Source: Nautilus pompilius (Eukaryota > Mollusca > Cephalopoda > Nautilida > Nautilidae). Taken from it: a stretch of 64,000 nucleotides of DNA. Location of the stretch: positions 144,578 to 208,577 of the forward strand of contig JACATO010001697.1 of the NCBI GenBank assembly GCA_018389105.1, written 5' to 3'. The notes below the pieces were generated by a model that worked only from the letters and a program-made list of their open reading frames with translations, made no database searches and was not told the DNA's origin. Below are positions 12,450 through 25,051 of the stretch, piece by piece (the stretch's first letter is position 1; every line of letters starts with the position of its first letter). The position numbers were made by a program, and so were the translations under genes.

Positions 12450-12470
12450 GAAGAAGAAGAAGAAGAAGAC
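12450..12470. repeat. (GAA)n microsatellite
   Basis: About seven GAA units lie immediately downstream of the GA tract region. Confidence 0.9.
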
Positions 12471-12474
12471 AGGA

Positions 12475-14095
12475 GTGGAGTTGCACTGGCGGTTATAGAC
12501 CGATATCAACCGCCAGTACGGCCGGTCTTCAGCGAGACAAAATGCACTTCAGGAAAATCAAAATGTGCCAGAGGAAGAACCATGGGGCTGCCCGATTGTA
12601 TAATAAAAATAGACACGAACTCGATAAGAAAGAAAAACCGATTGTTTCCGTATCCACCATAGGATATCTTTAATGTGCCAGTAGGCGTTCCTTGAAGCCC
12701 ATCTCTGTCAGTAAAAACAAGCATTAGAGAGTGGATTTGTAAAATATACTGTTGTGTGCATTCGTTTCGTTTTGAATTCATCTCAGCCAAATCTTCCGCC
12801 CCTTTTCGCCAAACTGGTTAATTATACTTAAGAATGAGAGGGCAGTTAACAAACAGAAAATTCCCGAAGATTTGAGTAAAGGGTGTTTGATAATCCCGTG
12901 CTGAATCCTAATTACAAAAGACAGATACACCCTGACAACAGTTGATGCTTCAGCGTCCTGTTTAACACGTGCAGTTGAAGGTCCCTATCACGTGCCATGT
13001 CATCATGAAAACTGCTGCTCATAGTCTATCACCAAGTTACCATGGCCGGCTGCAAGTTCTTACTGCTTGTAGATACAGCCGTAGCCAAAGTTTCTTTCAG
13101 GTTTTGAGCTTAAGTTATATATCATTCTAATGATATCGCTGCTGCTTGGTAACAAAGGTGAGAAAGGCAGACAATGCTACTTAACCTGGCGTCTCAAAAG
13201 GTAAATATAAATAGTCGAACTATGGCAGAGTGCCATCAGAAAACATTGCAATGAAAACTTTATCATCCTTGAATTGTCCCAAGCGAATTAGCAGCATGCA
13301 ACCCAAATATCCCGATCACATTATTGTATCCCATATTAATCTCTACTAATTCAAAGAAAGAAATCGACTAGTTTATTAAAATCTAAAACTCTGAGGATCA
13401 TTAGTATTCGATCTCACAAGTACAAACAAAGTTTTCTATGAGAGACGAGAGTTGTATTTTATTTAAAATGACTCAGCGCACTTTAATGTAAAGGCCAAGG
13501 GTTAATAAAATGATTTCTTTCTTAAATATATTTTAAAAGATCACTAACAAACTTTCAAAGAACAAACGTGCTTTTTTCCGTGCCAGAAATCATCAGTCAT
13601 CGTTAGTAAATGTCGAAATTTACTTGTCTTTAATTTCTCAGTAAATACGAGATTTAGTCCGGAAGTTAGCCGCACGCCCACTGTAGGAAGTTGCTAATAA
13701 AACTTATATTTCAGATGTCGGATGAAGCCCACACCTGAACGGCTGAAGAAGGGCGAGAATAGCCTATGCCATGGAGATACGCCAAACCGAGCCGGAACTT
13801 AGAACTTGTATCCGCAGCCGTCTAGTAGCTCATCGCTGGACAACTGTGCTTTTACTTGATGCTTGTCTCACAATTAATACCGTAGATTTTAGAAGTTTGT
13901 ATGATACTAAAAATGGTCAGCTATTAAATATAAGGAAAAGGTTACTTTTCGTCGTGTCAATTGCGTTAAGACTAAAAAACAACAACAAAAACACTGCCGT
14001 TTGGTATTCACGTCCTATAAAAAAACACCTAAAATTATTGAAGTCCAACTCCAAAGCCAAGCTTTCGAGAAGAAAGCACACTTAGCAGTTCGTTT
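12475..14095. other. Non-coding spacer
   Basis: No recognisable gene. Short open frames at 12440-12673, 12506-12790 (opposite strand) and 13771-14085 (104 codons, Lys-rich at its C-terminus) show no domain I know. The last starts in a locally GC-richer patch and might be part of an exon, but no convincing splice context was identified. Confidence 0.45.
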
Positions 14096-14109
14096 TCTTT
14101 ATTTATCTT

Positions 14110-14600
14110 CGCATTCTGACCTTTTTATGCGTCGGGCAGTTCGTTATCAGTAATTGCGGCTCGTGCTGCGGAAGGCTCCCAATAGCCGGACGGAGCCGTT
14201 CTTTGGCTCTTGATGCCGCTTCTAATCTACCCGCGTACGTAGACCTCCGCTGTCACTTGAAACGTGGATTTCTCCGCTAATTACACCTTTCCTTGAGAGA
14301 TCTAATTAATAGGTGTGGCCAAACCCGGTTGGCTAATTTAGCGTCAGCGGTGCTCTGAGGAAGTTTCCGAGGGCAAATTCCGCACTTGGGCGCAGGTTAA
14401 TCTCGTCTTAGAAATTCAATTATCGCCACAACCAAAGGGATCTACGTTATACAAGCAGGCAGACTGATGACGACCGATGGGCCGCTGCTCGTCGGTCCTG
14501 TGAAGTCCGAGATCGGCCCGTCAATTCGTGTTCTAGCGACCGATGGAGAGCTCAAGATCTACAAAAAGGGACGGCAAATGTCACGTCAGACTGGTCAAGA
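14110..14600. promoter_or_regulatory. Candidate conserved non-coding element
   Basis: This is a non-repetitive, moderately GC-rich block with many intact CpGs and repeated homeodomain-type cores (CTAATTACACC near 14277, CTAATTAATAGGTGTG near 14303, GGCTAATTTAGCG near 14331). It has no open frame of note and no transposon features. That texture is typical of deeply conserved developmental enhancers in gene deserts. Conservation cannot be seen from one sequence, so this is inference. Confidence 0.25.
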
Positions 14601-16800
14601 CTGATTTGCGGCAGGGGAGTTTGACGGCACTGCCCCATAAATTAGGTGACTGCGACGTATAGTGTTCCTAGATAAGGGCACACGGTTAGGAGGTGGCATC
14701 CCGCGACGGAGAAGAGAATGTCCCCGTAACTCTCCTTAATAAAGGCGCTTTGCTGTAGCATCAGCTTGATAGAGAAAGTCAGGGTAGAGCGAATCTGATC
14801 TCGGTTCATGCTCCATCGGTTGCCGTCAAGGAAAACGGATGATACGTATATTAATTTGCATCCGTTCGCCTTAAGCTGCTTGAAACAAAATGACGGCAGG
14901 ATGAGAACTAGAGTACACCACTCTCAGATGCCTGATCTTGTTTTATTTTTTCATAATCTCACTGTTGTGCGCCCAAACGTCGATATAGAAGAGACGGTAC
15001 TTGAGAAACATCGGCAGGTGTGCTGCATCCTTTCGCATTATCAGCTTTCTTCTGATCAAGTACTAAAGGAACAAAAAGAAAAATAATTACACCTTCTATA
15101 ATCTGCCGTATTTGAAATTCTTGGAATCCTTACATTTTCCTTTCCAAATCTATGCTAAACTTTAATAAATATTTATTCTCAAAGTATGAAGTTGTAAACA
15201 CCAAGGATGTATATAACAGAACTAGAGCTTCTCTACTTCTATGCTTGATACTTTGGTGAATTGTCGCTAACGTTTCTATTTGTTTTGCTATTCACTTTTA
15301 CATTTACATTACCCCGGGATCTTTTTCTCAGACCACAGTTTTCAGTTTTGAGTCATCCATATAATAATAATTAGAATGTTCTTCTTTTCCTGTTTGAATT
15401 AATTCCTATTCCATGTTTTACTCGCGAATAATCTGATAAATTATTTAAAGTTACCCGCGAGTTATTTCTATCTGATTCGGCATTGACAAAAGCACGTGCT
15501 TCAGCATCATTTGATGTTAAATATTAACATCCATCATACTGTTGAGATCATTTGTGTAGATCAAGAAACCATAATGAACCCAAAAGACAAACCCTAGGGA
15601 ATCGCAAAGGCAGGAAGATTATAGTACAATTTTGCGTATCTCCCGCAAAATAGAGGGAAAATCTAAAATACCGTGGATAATCGGTTGTTCAACCCCTGCT
15701 ACAACGAACAGGAGAAATTAGTTCTGAACCGCCGATAGACAACTGGCAATACAATTAAAGCGGACTCACTTTAAACCTGATCGGTGGTAAGGAAAAGAAT
15801 CGAAGGTGCACAAGTGTGTGTCTAACCAAATAATTCCTTTCTTATTCTTCATGCGCCTGGCCTTAGATGAAAAATAGTTTTTGTGTACTGGTGAATATCG
15901 TGCAAAGAATCACTTTATTTATCTTCATCGAGTCAGCAGGTATAAGATATTTTATGGCGGGCGCATCAAATTTGCTCGAACAAATTCACAGTCTGAATTC
16001 GCTGGAACTGTCGCCAATATTTGAGATTGACGGGTCTGGTAGAAGAAGATCTTAGTTTATACCCATCTATTTAATTAGCGCTAAATAAAATCGTCAATCA
16101 TTCCCCAAAATGATCATCTTTGAGTGAATTTAGTAGTCATTTAATATGAAAGATGATATATTTCGTATACATAACATCTAACGATGGTCTTTTCTTTCTT
16201 TAACGAAGCCAATATAGGAGAAACAAAGAAAACCTTTCCAACCAGTGTACTATAGTAAATCAACAAACGTTTCAAATGCTGTGTAACTTACCAAATGTTT
16301 TACTTTCAGAATCTTCTATGATATATTTGAGAATACTCTAAGTCAGGAGTCAGGAGTCGGCCACCTACGGCTCAGTAGAGAACCAAATATGGTTCTTTTG
16401 TCATTTTCAAAATACGTTAAGCTTTTAAAATTAAAATTAATAAAAATTATTTATAATTTAAAAAAAAAACTTCTGATTACTAGTATCGAAATGGTCTCTT
16501 TTGTCTATGCTTCATTTATTCTATTTATTAATCGTCTTGTCAGTTATCAAATATTCTTAGTCATAAAAATGAGCCTTCTCATGCTGGCCGTTTGTCCGAA
16601 CACCTGCTCGGAATATTGATGTAGTTTGGCTCTTTGGTTTCAGGGGTCCATGGAAAGTCATCTGGTGATGAGGCTGGACGAAACCGGACTCCAAAATTGT
16701 AAATACCGTCGTCATATAGTATTTTTATGAGCGAAATACAAATTACAGTAAATGCCATGTAGAATTTCAAGTAAACGTGGTTTTTGAGGTTGTTTAATAC
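14601..16800. other. Non-coding spacer
   Basis: No gene or element is recognised. A 92-codon open frame (14808-15086) and shorter ones near 15867 and 16389-16770 show no domain. A local direct repeat, GTCAGGAGTCAGGAGTC, is visible near 16343. Confidence 0.45.
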
Positions 16801-16804
16801 AGTA

Positions 16805-16890
16805 ACTAAAGAACTTTAGTGCGGTCTACAAGAAAGTGAATTCGAATCTGGTGCGGCCGATGCTGATTCCTTCTGATATTGCAGACAGAA
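16805..16890 (+). mobile_element. Possible SINE head (weak B-box)
   Basis: The segment contains GAATTCGAATCTGG near 16838, which resembles a Pol III B-box at about 8 of 11 positions. A GTGCGGTCTACAAG segment about 25 bp upstream could be an eroded A-box. No tail or target duplication was seen, so the call is tentative. Confidence 0.25.
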
Positions 16891-17129
16891 ACTTTTACTG
16901 CTGAATTAAATCATCTGGGGGGATACGAACAGATAATTCATCCTCTTCGATTGGCAAGAAAAATCATAAGATTCCTAATAAATAAGTATGTGTTATTCCT
17001 GAGAAACCAAAAATTAATAAAAATAAAAGATAAAGAGGCGTCATTTGATAATTACAAATAAATTAAATTATTAACGAAAGATTATTTTTTTAAGGGGAAT
17101 GTGAAAATATATATTTCTTTCTTTCTTTA

Positions 17130-17560
17130 TCGTCCCTCCAGAGCAGATGTAGCCCGATTGCGTTTGAACGTGAAGAAAGCGTTGAGATGCGTGGGCTAAT
17201 CAATGAGAAACAAATCCTGTTTTTAAAGAAACGACTCCCAGGGTGCACTTCGGCGGCGTTCTCGCTCTCGCGCCGACCCCGCTTTGTTGGCGATAATTTT
17301 TCCTTAAGTAAATTCTTTCTTCAAGATTGGCGCTGTAATAAGAGTAAATTTCTGGCGGTTTTCTTATTAATTTCGTCTGAGCAGCTGGCAATCTTTAATT
17401 CTTTGTCTGTTCGGCAAGCGCGATTTTTTTCTAACGAGCATATTTTTTGTACCCCCTCCCCTGTCTTCGAGCAAAGCCCTTCGGCGAGAGGTTTTTGCCA
17501 GGAATAAAGGCGCGCGTCCGGAATCAGTTCGCCTCGGAACAGTTTTGCGTTCGATAATTC
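17130..17560. promoter_or_regulatory. GC-richer island, candidate regulatory element
   Basis: CpG-rich, non-repetitive sequence (for example TCGGCGGCGTTCTCGCTCTC near 17251) interspersed with T-rich blocks and TTAATTTCG, CTAATCAATGAG and TTTAATTC words. A 106-codon open frame at 17187-17507 and a longer minus-strand frame reaching into the adjacent microsatellite overlap it, and neither has a known domain. An enhancer or promoter is more likely than coding sequence. Confidence 0.25.
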
Positions 17561-17588
17561 TGTTCCGTGTCTGCTGTAGGGAATCGCA

Positions 17589-17646
17589 CCGCGCGCGCGC
17601 GCGTGTGTCGTGTGTGTGTGTGTGTGTGTGTGTTGTGTGTGTGTGT

Positions 17647-17686
<40 letters not shown>
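17589..17686. repeat. (CG)n/(TG)n microsatellite
   Basis: A short (GC)n block leads into about 85 bp of TG dinucleotides with three single-base slips. This is a potential Z-DNA-forming alternating purine-pyrimidine tract. A T-run follows at about 17711-17726. Confidence 0.96.
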
Positions 17687-17689
<3 letters not shown>

Positions 17690-17726
17690 CAGTTTGTCCA
17701 TATACATCTTCTTTTTTTTTTTTTTT

Positions 17727-18270
17727 GCATCTATGAAATTGAAAAGATACAATGTATGGGCTGAACTGAATTCATCGACTTGATGCGTTTGGGAGACTAC
17801 TGACTGTTGGTACAAGAAATCGAACGGCTGGTCCAAGAAAGTTGGCCAATTAGTGGAAAGCGGACTATCAATCAATGGAGAAAACTGCGCGTCTGCGGGC
17901 CCTAGGAGGAGCATCTCTGCTGTCTGAACACCCTGCGAGCTTACAAGTCAGTAGATGGGAATTTTTGGGGTTACTCGCCTCTGGTCAGTAGAATTGGCTT
18001 CGTAAATGTACGTCTTTAAGCGTGGTGAGGAAATGGGTTTTGTTTATTTTCAAATCAGATTTATTGCGCTGGTGGCAAAGGCATTAGCCGGGTTTTAAGA
18101 ATAAAAGGAATCGTCAGTGAAGTTTATTCGTAAATTTAAATATTTTATGGAATTATCACGTAGCCCGTATTTCGCTGTTGTTGTTTAGAGAAGAGATTTT
18201 CCATACTTCGCTTTATGTGGAGTTTGGTTTTCAAGAAATTTTCAATGTAGTGAAAATGTTATTAGTACTG
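17727..18270. other. Non-coding spacer
   Basis: No gene, RNA or mobile element is recognised. Confidence 0.45.
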
Positions 18271-18286
18271 CATTGATAATAATAGT

Positions 18287-18436
<150 letters not shown>

Positions 18437-18489
18437 GGTTACTGATACAACAAATTAGCAGAGAATAGTCCGTTTTATTAGCATATATA

Positions 18490-19789
18490 CAGTATTGGAA
18501 ATAATTATGGAAACAAAGGAAAAACTGTGTAAAATGGAAATAACACCGTACAGTATCGCACACGTCTCGTGTAAAGACACGTGGTGATATACTACATTGT
18601 GATTGGTTGTCATGCAAGCAATCACAAACTGCCACAGCTGCAGGACTATAGAAGTACAGACGGCGATATAATTGTATTGTGGAAAATACAATGGCTCCTG
18701 GGAAGGAAATATCTCATGACAAGCCCATAGAAATCCAAGTCTTAGCTAGTGATGGCTACTCCACGTGGGAGCCTGCAGCCCGACGCCATGTTTTAGGTAG
18801 CTGTACGCAAGATTCTGAAAAGGATACGCGAAACTGGTACCGCTGACGATGGATGCGGTCGAGGAAGAAAGCCAAACTCTCCATAAGTGATGTTAAGCTC
18901 CTCAATGTAGTTCTCTACGCGATAGACGACGAGCCGGTAGAGATCTTGTGAGGTGCTAACGCTAACATTTCCTCAAGAACAGTAAGATGCGCGTTAGAGC
19001 GAAGTGATCCCAATAGATGTGTAAGCTGCCTGAAAACCGTTTCTGGGGAGATGCAACTGAACGGCCAGGCTGAAATGGGCAGCAAAAATGGAACAGTCAA
19101 AGTTTGAACTGTTGGCAATAATCAACGGCAGTTTGTTAAAGGTGGACCGGGGAACGGCATACCATTCAGTATACAACAGCTACGGTGAAGTTTGTGGGTG
19201 GATCAGTACAGATGTGGGGCTTCATATGTAGCCAACGATGTCAGCGATTTGCATAAATCGAATGTATGCTGTCAGGTACAGGTAGGTTGTCATCCCGTAT
19301 GCCATTCCTTCAGAACGACAACTTATTGGGCCAGAATTCATCTTCCAACATGACATTGACCCCCAATAAAACAGCAGGTGTAGTGAAAAACTGTCTAGAT
19401 CGTTAAAAGACTGATGGAACTCTCATTACGATGCCTTAACTTACACAGTCCTGAGATGAACAACATTGAAACTATGTGGAGCTGTATGGCTACTGAGAAA
19501 GTCAGACGGCAACCGAACACCTTGGATGAATTGTAGAAAGTGCTACAGGATATTTGGAGCAATGTTCCACAGTCATACATTGATAACCTGTATGGGAGCA
19601 TGAAAAGGTGTCATCCTGTATATAAAAGCAGAGGGATCACGTAACAAATACTAATGCACTGTATGTATTAATTGTGTTTATATATATATTTTTAATGATG
19701 CATTGTGTATGTAAAATATACATCTCTTATTTGCAATTACACACAATTTGTGCTTTTGTTGTTTGTTTCTTTGATCATTTCTATTACTG
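18490..19789 (+). mobile_element. Tc1-like DNA transposon, full length but inactive
   Basis: A 1300-bp element is bounded by TA dinucleotides (18488-18489 and 19790-19791), the target duplication of the IS630-Tc1-mariner superfamily. The ends are inverted repeats. The left end starts CAGTATTGGAAATAATTATG and the right end, read inward on the minus strand, starts CAGTAATAGAAATGATCAAA. About 25 of the first 34 positions match. Length, TA duplication, the CAGT terminus and the enclosed transposase all agree with Tc1. Divergence between the ends and a broken gene show an old, dead copy. Confidence 0.9.
18691..19654 (+). pseudogene. Tc1-like transposase pseudogene
   Basis: It starts with MAPGKEISHD at 18691, the classic Tc1-family opening followed by a helix-turn-helix region. 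It then degenerates through stops and frameshifts. Recognisable downstream blocks are VKFVGGSVQMWG (family GGGSVMVWG), FIFQHDIDPQ (family FQQDNDPKHT, retaining the second catalytic Asp), NNIETMWSCM (family NPIENLW, retaining the third acidic residue), RRQPNTLDEL, and the C-terminal SNVPQSYIDNLYGSMKR. It ends at a stop at 19652-19654 after RNKY. The catalytic DDE framework is partly visible, but no single frame reads through, so no functional protein is expected. Confidence 0.88.
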
Positions 19790-19794
19790 TAGTT

Positions 19795-20400
19795 TAATAA
19801 AGAACAAATACCTCTCGTTCGATTTAAAACATTGATGACAAGCAGAAATATTACTTACATTTTAGAAAGAACGGGAAGCTCTACCGGCGAGGGATTCTGT
19901 AATGCACATAAAGCAAACATCGGCTCGTCTAAAACATAATCTCTAACCGCCTATTCTTCAAAATCAAATGGTGATTATTCATTTCTTATCAATTCTACAG
20001 AAAAAATAAATAAATAACATTTTATAGCAACACATATTGTTGTACTCATTCTGGTGTATTGACGTGAAAAAGTCTAGGAATGCACGAAAACTGTCATTGA
20101 TAAATATATGGTGGTAAACTTCATTCCTAATTAAAGTTATTTTTCATTGAAACAAAATATGTTTATTATAAATATTTCTTTTTCGTGCAATGTATTTACG
20201 ATTTGTCTAATGCAACAAAGAACCGATATTTTGGAAAGGAACATAAAATTAGAGGATGGCACTTTTCTATTTTCCAATAACGCACATAACTTTGTAAAGA
20301 TGGTACGGAACAAGTTGGAACCAACTGCTGACACAAAATGTTTCGTTGCGAAATCCGACGGCCTGACAAGTCCTCAGTTAGTCAGTGGGTTGAGAGCTCG
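19795..20400. other. Non-coding AT-rich spacer
   Basis: No gene is recognised. Opposite-strand open frames at 20137-20407 (65-86 codons) are of unknown nature. The minus-strand frame continues from the Tc1-like remnant described next and might be part of a larger decayed element. Confidence 0.4.
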
Positions 20401-20404
20401 AACG

Positions 20405-20950
20405 TAATATAAGCCAGCATCAAGTGAACTGACGATTTCCTCCACTTTCTCCTCCAGCTGTTCAAAAGACTTCCAACGTTCTTCTGTGGTATTTTCTGCC
20501 ACTTCTCGTGCTATGTTCAGCAATATTCTGAACAGGAGAATTTCTCTTGTTCACATTACGTCCGCTCTGATGTAAAAGATTGTTTTATCGCATTCAAACC
20601 GAGCACGCAGCAAGTCGAGCATGACATCCAGTCGCATTGCCACGGAGATATCGCACTACTCACGGTGTGATCTGGCGCTACCTGATGGCATTTAAGTGTC
20701 CGGACAAAGTAACAAGATTAACCTTACATTCATAAGATACAAGTCCACGCTCGATATCCGTCACCACGCAACAGTCCAAGGACTGCTTCCTCTTCCCATA
20801 AACTCTAAATTTGAATGTAGACTCAATGCTAAAGAAACGACTTTCATCGGACTAAAGTTCCTTTCTTCACGTGCTAAAATTGCACTAGAAACACCGAATC
20901 GTTGAATTAAGTCTGGCTTGAATTCGGTAGACATTTTACAGCGTCGAGCG
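20405..20950 (-). pseudogene. Decayed Tc1-like transposase fragment
   Basis: Read on the minus strand, one frame gives GHLNAIR, stop, RQITP, stop, VVRYLRGNATGCHARLAA. This parallels the Tc1-family block GNLNAxRYRDEILxPxVxPFLRG followed by the ARPHxAR region. An upstream ESTF-KFRVYGKRKQS segment resembles the FSDESxFxxxG block. Several stops and frameshifts are needed. No terminal inverted repeats were found, so this is a fragment or very old copy. The downstream stretch (LNIAREVAENTTEERWKSF in one frame) was not assigned. Confidence 0.5.
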
Positions 20951-23900
20951 CGGTTAAAAGGTCTTCTAGTTCACTGGACATGTGGCATTGACGAAGGCAC
21001 ACTTCACGAATAGCTGCCCTGTTTGCCCTAGGAATAGGGTCGTTCTACGCTGACGTCCACTACAAGCTTCAGTTTAGCAACGAGACAAATGATGACTGAG
21101 GCATGCATGCCACGTTGCCCTTTTCTGTCTCTACAGGAAAGTCCAGCATAAAAGTTTTTTTTTTTATTTATCTGCCACTTTTGGACTTCCGTGTAACGTT
21201 TCCGTTCATACTCGCACACAATAGCAGAGTTTTAGATCCGAAACAACTCAAATTAATCCTACTTAATGCGTGCTTATGATATCGTACTTGATTTTTCCAG
21301 AGAGAGTCCCATGGTCAGAGGCTATCAAAATATGAAAACTTACGAGGTCCGTGTGATAATACGAACAGTACGATTTCACCTAACCGTTTTTTTAAAAAAG
21401 CCTTTATTCCTCAAAAATTCTAATTTTGGTTAATATGAAGGATAATTTTGATGTGCATATATATTTAATTACTGCTCTTGTAATAATTTTTCAGAGAATT
21501 TCGCACAAATATTTATCATTAATATGGTGTACGTGATGATTTGCATAAATTTCTATATGTAGTAAGGATGAAGTCCGTTGATCAAGAAAATTACTTCTGA
21601 ATTCCTAAAAAAAACAATAAGAAGCGAATATATAAGCGTACGTATTATTTATTATTTACATTTTATTTAATGCAAGCAGAGCTAACTGTTCCAACACTGT
21701 AATTTTCTAAACATTTGATAAGTTTATAAATATTTTAAAAATAATTTATTAGAGTCATAAATGGGCTTTAGTTCTTTTCTATCTTTTTTAAAGTTATTGC
21801 AGTAAATCTTTTCCTTCAGTTCCTAGCTGACATTGTTAGATACACAAATGCGCAAGCTTGAGAGTGATCAAAAATGAGTTTTTAGCGCCTTACAATCGAA
21901 AATACAGATGTTTCAAGATAAATACAAAATAGAAAATAATGAAGTAGTAAATAAACGGCAACTCAAAAAAGAGAGCAACAACCGATATATGAATAATTCA
22001 CGTCCTGCTAAGCAGAATGATTTTAAATGTCATTTATTTAAGATAGTTATGATTTTAATAAATGTTTTATTTATAACCAAAGACAGAAACAATAAATCTG
22101 GTGTCATTTACAAGTTAAGGCTGTATACCAGTCCAGAGCTATGTTCTCTTAGATCTGTTGATGTTATATAATTAATTCTTAAATATCTGCATCAGTATTT
22201 GAGGCCAAATAAAAAATTATGCTGAACGCTTCTAGAGATAGAATACGATTTATTAGTAGTTTCTGTATTATTATTAAATCTTTACCTTAAAAATAAACAA
22301 TTTCAACATCTTGATATAACGAAAAACTTGATTTTCTTAATTCATTTTAAGCTAAATGTTAACATTTTAAATAAAGACATTTGTGTCGTACTTTTGCAAA
22401 TGTGTATTTGTATGATTTCCGTGAAGACTTTATACATTGTTATACAGTGTTACACTAAATCACGGTAAGACGTCTGCAAAGGGACTTTACAGCATAAACA
22501 CAGATTTTACATGAAAAATACCGTCAAATGATATTCCTTTATTAAGCAAATAAAAACAATTAAAACTAATCATAAAAACTATTTTAAAATAGTTTTTATT
22601 TGTACCATTTTTAAAAGTCAGCCAAACACATATGCACATAAAAATACGCATTTTCAGTTAAGGAAACACGCAAGAACACACTAATAAGAAGAGTTAAAAC
22701 TTTAAAAAACTGTTTCAAGGTGATCTGTAAGTGTTACTAATTTTTATAGCTGGATAATCTTATATATTTATAAGAGTATATTTAATATTTCTAGAGTGAA
22801 CTAACAAAGGAAATCATTAAAGATAAAGTCATGTTTTGCTGCAGAAATATTATAAATGTTTATAAAGAGAAACAACAAAAAACAGACAAAAATGTGCTTT
22901 ATTTTAAATAAAAAGAGGAAAACCAATTATTTCAAAATTTCAGCCTTATTCATTTTTTTGAAAACTTTTCCGCAGATTTTCGAGATTAATGTCAGTTCAA
23001 TATATTTATTATTGTTCAGATACCCTTTTCTAGAGCTGTCAGGACAAGCTGACCAAAACAGACATTTTTTTGTAGAAGACAAAAAAAAGGGACAAATTTG
23101 TCAAAAAAAACACAGTAAACTGAGCATAAAATATCGAATCTGATCAGCTTTAAAAAAAAAGTTCATGTAATTTTTAGAAATTATTGCTTAGACATGATTA
23201 TCTCCTATGTTTCATCTTTAAATCGATCGACTGACTCATGCACATAGCTAAAGAACTCCAGGGTTTGATAGCCACCGAACAGCTGTCAATTAACTTAATT
23301 AATCGTTCCACTAATATAATTACCACAGCTGATTTTTACGGTGCCGTATTTGTCTGTTTTTTTCAAACGTCAGGACCAAGGAAACTGGTTATTCCAGTGT
23401 AGTCGAGGTTATTTTTCTTTCCCAGCTAAAATAAAAGTTTCCGATGTCATGAGCTTTCATTTCGGTCTGTGATTAATTACTGACAGAGATTCCACCAGAT
23501 AGCGTGGTGGGACACTAGTAACGATGCAAGTCAACTTCCAACTCAGAATTATCTGCGACACCGCTTAGTGAAAAAGATTTGCGTGTAGCTATTGCATGTA
23601 AAGTTATTTACAGAATAGTTTGAATTAAATTGCGGGTTGTATATTTAAGCAGTTAACTCTATACAGAACACTTTCGTCACAATGAGACAAACATTGAAAA
23701 AATGTAAAAGAAATTCCGGAAAAGGCCTGTCATAAAATAGTGTAACATCTGCCTGTATACGTATGTGCTACTTACGAGATCGATTCTCATGGCTACCTGT
23801 AAGTCTCATCGATGATTTATTTATTGATTAATTTAGAATAGTGACATAAAGCAAGTATAACATCACTGTGGCTTTTTAATGAAGGCATCTTAACCCCCCC

Positions 23901-25051
23901 AAAGCAAGGGGTAACATTAAAAGCGTCAGAAGCACATTGTATTCTTTAGTGTGTAATTTACAATGGTTTAGTGTTTAACAAAGAATATAGAAACATCTGG
24001 AAAATCGTTGTGTGGCAAAAGTATGATTTGTGCATAGATCTGCTGGTGGCAGCCACATGGTGTGGAGAAGAATCTCACATCAGGCACATTCGGATGTCGT
24101 GTGACTGGTAGCATTTTCAATGACGTATAGAATCCAGGAGAATGATTATTCACACTCATTAATTCAGATATGTATTATGATGCCCGCTTCAGCACAGTTT
24201 TGGTATCGGAAAGAAAAATGTACAACTAAATTAAAAAAAATACTTCAGATTAAATTCACTATCGCTTAGCGAAAAGAGGACAAAAATAACTGTCTACAGA
24301 TTTGACCTCTGTTTCAATTTTGCGAAAAGAATCAGTAATTCTTTACTCAGAGAATGCACAATACTTTTTTTCAATTTCTCTTCTTCTTATCTATAGCCAA
24401 AACTTTAGAAGTTTAAAACTGAGTTTCAGTGTGGTTAATATTTGAATCTCTAGGCGTCCATCAACAATGATAAAATAGAATTGATAGATCTTTTCTCATT
24501 TACCAAAAAATTAATTTCGTTCAAAATGCAAAGTCTGTAGCAAACACGTGCGAAAATTTTACGAAAAGATTTGTTTTTTTTAAAATATATTCTAATGTCA
24601 GACGTAATTGTTTTATATTCTTTTATTAAAATCTGCTAACATTTTTTTTTGGTTCCTTATTCTTGAACGTAACAATTGTGCTATTGATTTCTGGGTCACG
24701 GTAACAGAAAATCATAAAACGTTGACAGCAGAACACAAATCTCGGTGACGATAACAAGTTTCTACTCAAAGCTTGTGACACCTGATAGAGTTCGTATTTA
24801 CTAACAGTAAAATTGAGTAAAGACCATTTTTACACAGCATTAATGGAATGTGCTTCAAATGAACGTTACATAGATTTTACTGTTCACTGATAAAGATAAA
24901 TAATACGTAGAATTTAATGAAATTTTGATAAAGATAAACCTTACATAGCATTTACTGAAAAACAATAAACTTTATGTTAACAGTAATGCATTATAAGCGT
25001 ATTTGCAGTTTAAAAGAGAGGGATTTTTTAAATAAAGTGCAAAGTATACAC
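20951..25051. other. Very AT-rich non-coding spacer
   Basis: No gene or mobile element is recognised over about 4 kb. A perfect 28-bp palindrome occupies 22572-22599. Open frames here (21908-22171, 22856-23143, 23968-24159 on the minus strand) are Lys, Asn and Ile-rich or short, as expected from composition. The block at 24750-24990 contains recurrent AGTAAA, TTTACTG and TTACATAG words that reappear at 34.5, 49.7 and 62.6 kb. Confidence 0.45.
22572..22599. repeat. Perfect 28-bp palindrome
   Basis: The left arm is ATAAAAACTATTTT and the right arm is its exact reverse complement with no spacer. It can form a cruciform or an AT-rich hairpin. Confidence 0.95.

Noticed and set aside
12037..12486. 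149-codon Ser/Leu-rich minus-strand frame
   Set aside because: Most of it is translation of the (GA)n microsatellite, and the opposite strand is open too.
17321..17914. 197-codon minus-strand frame, among the longest in the window
   Set aside because: The middle is a Thr/His run translated from the (TG)n tract. The flanking parts show no domain and span unrelated composition.
23968..24159. 63-codon minus-strand frame with Cys/His residues, considered as zinc-finger-like
   Set aside because: Spacing of Cys and His fits no finger class and the frame is short.
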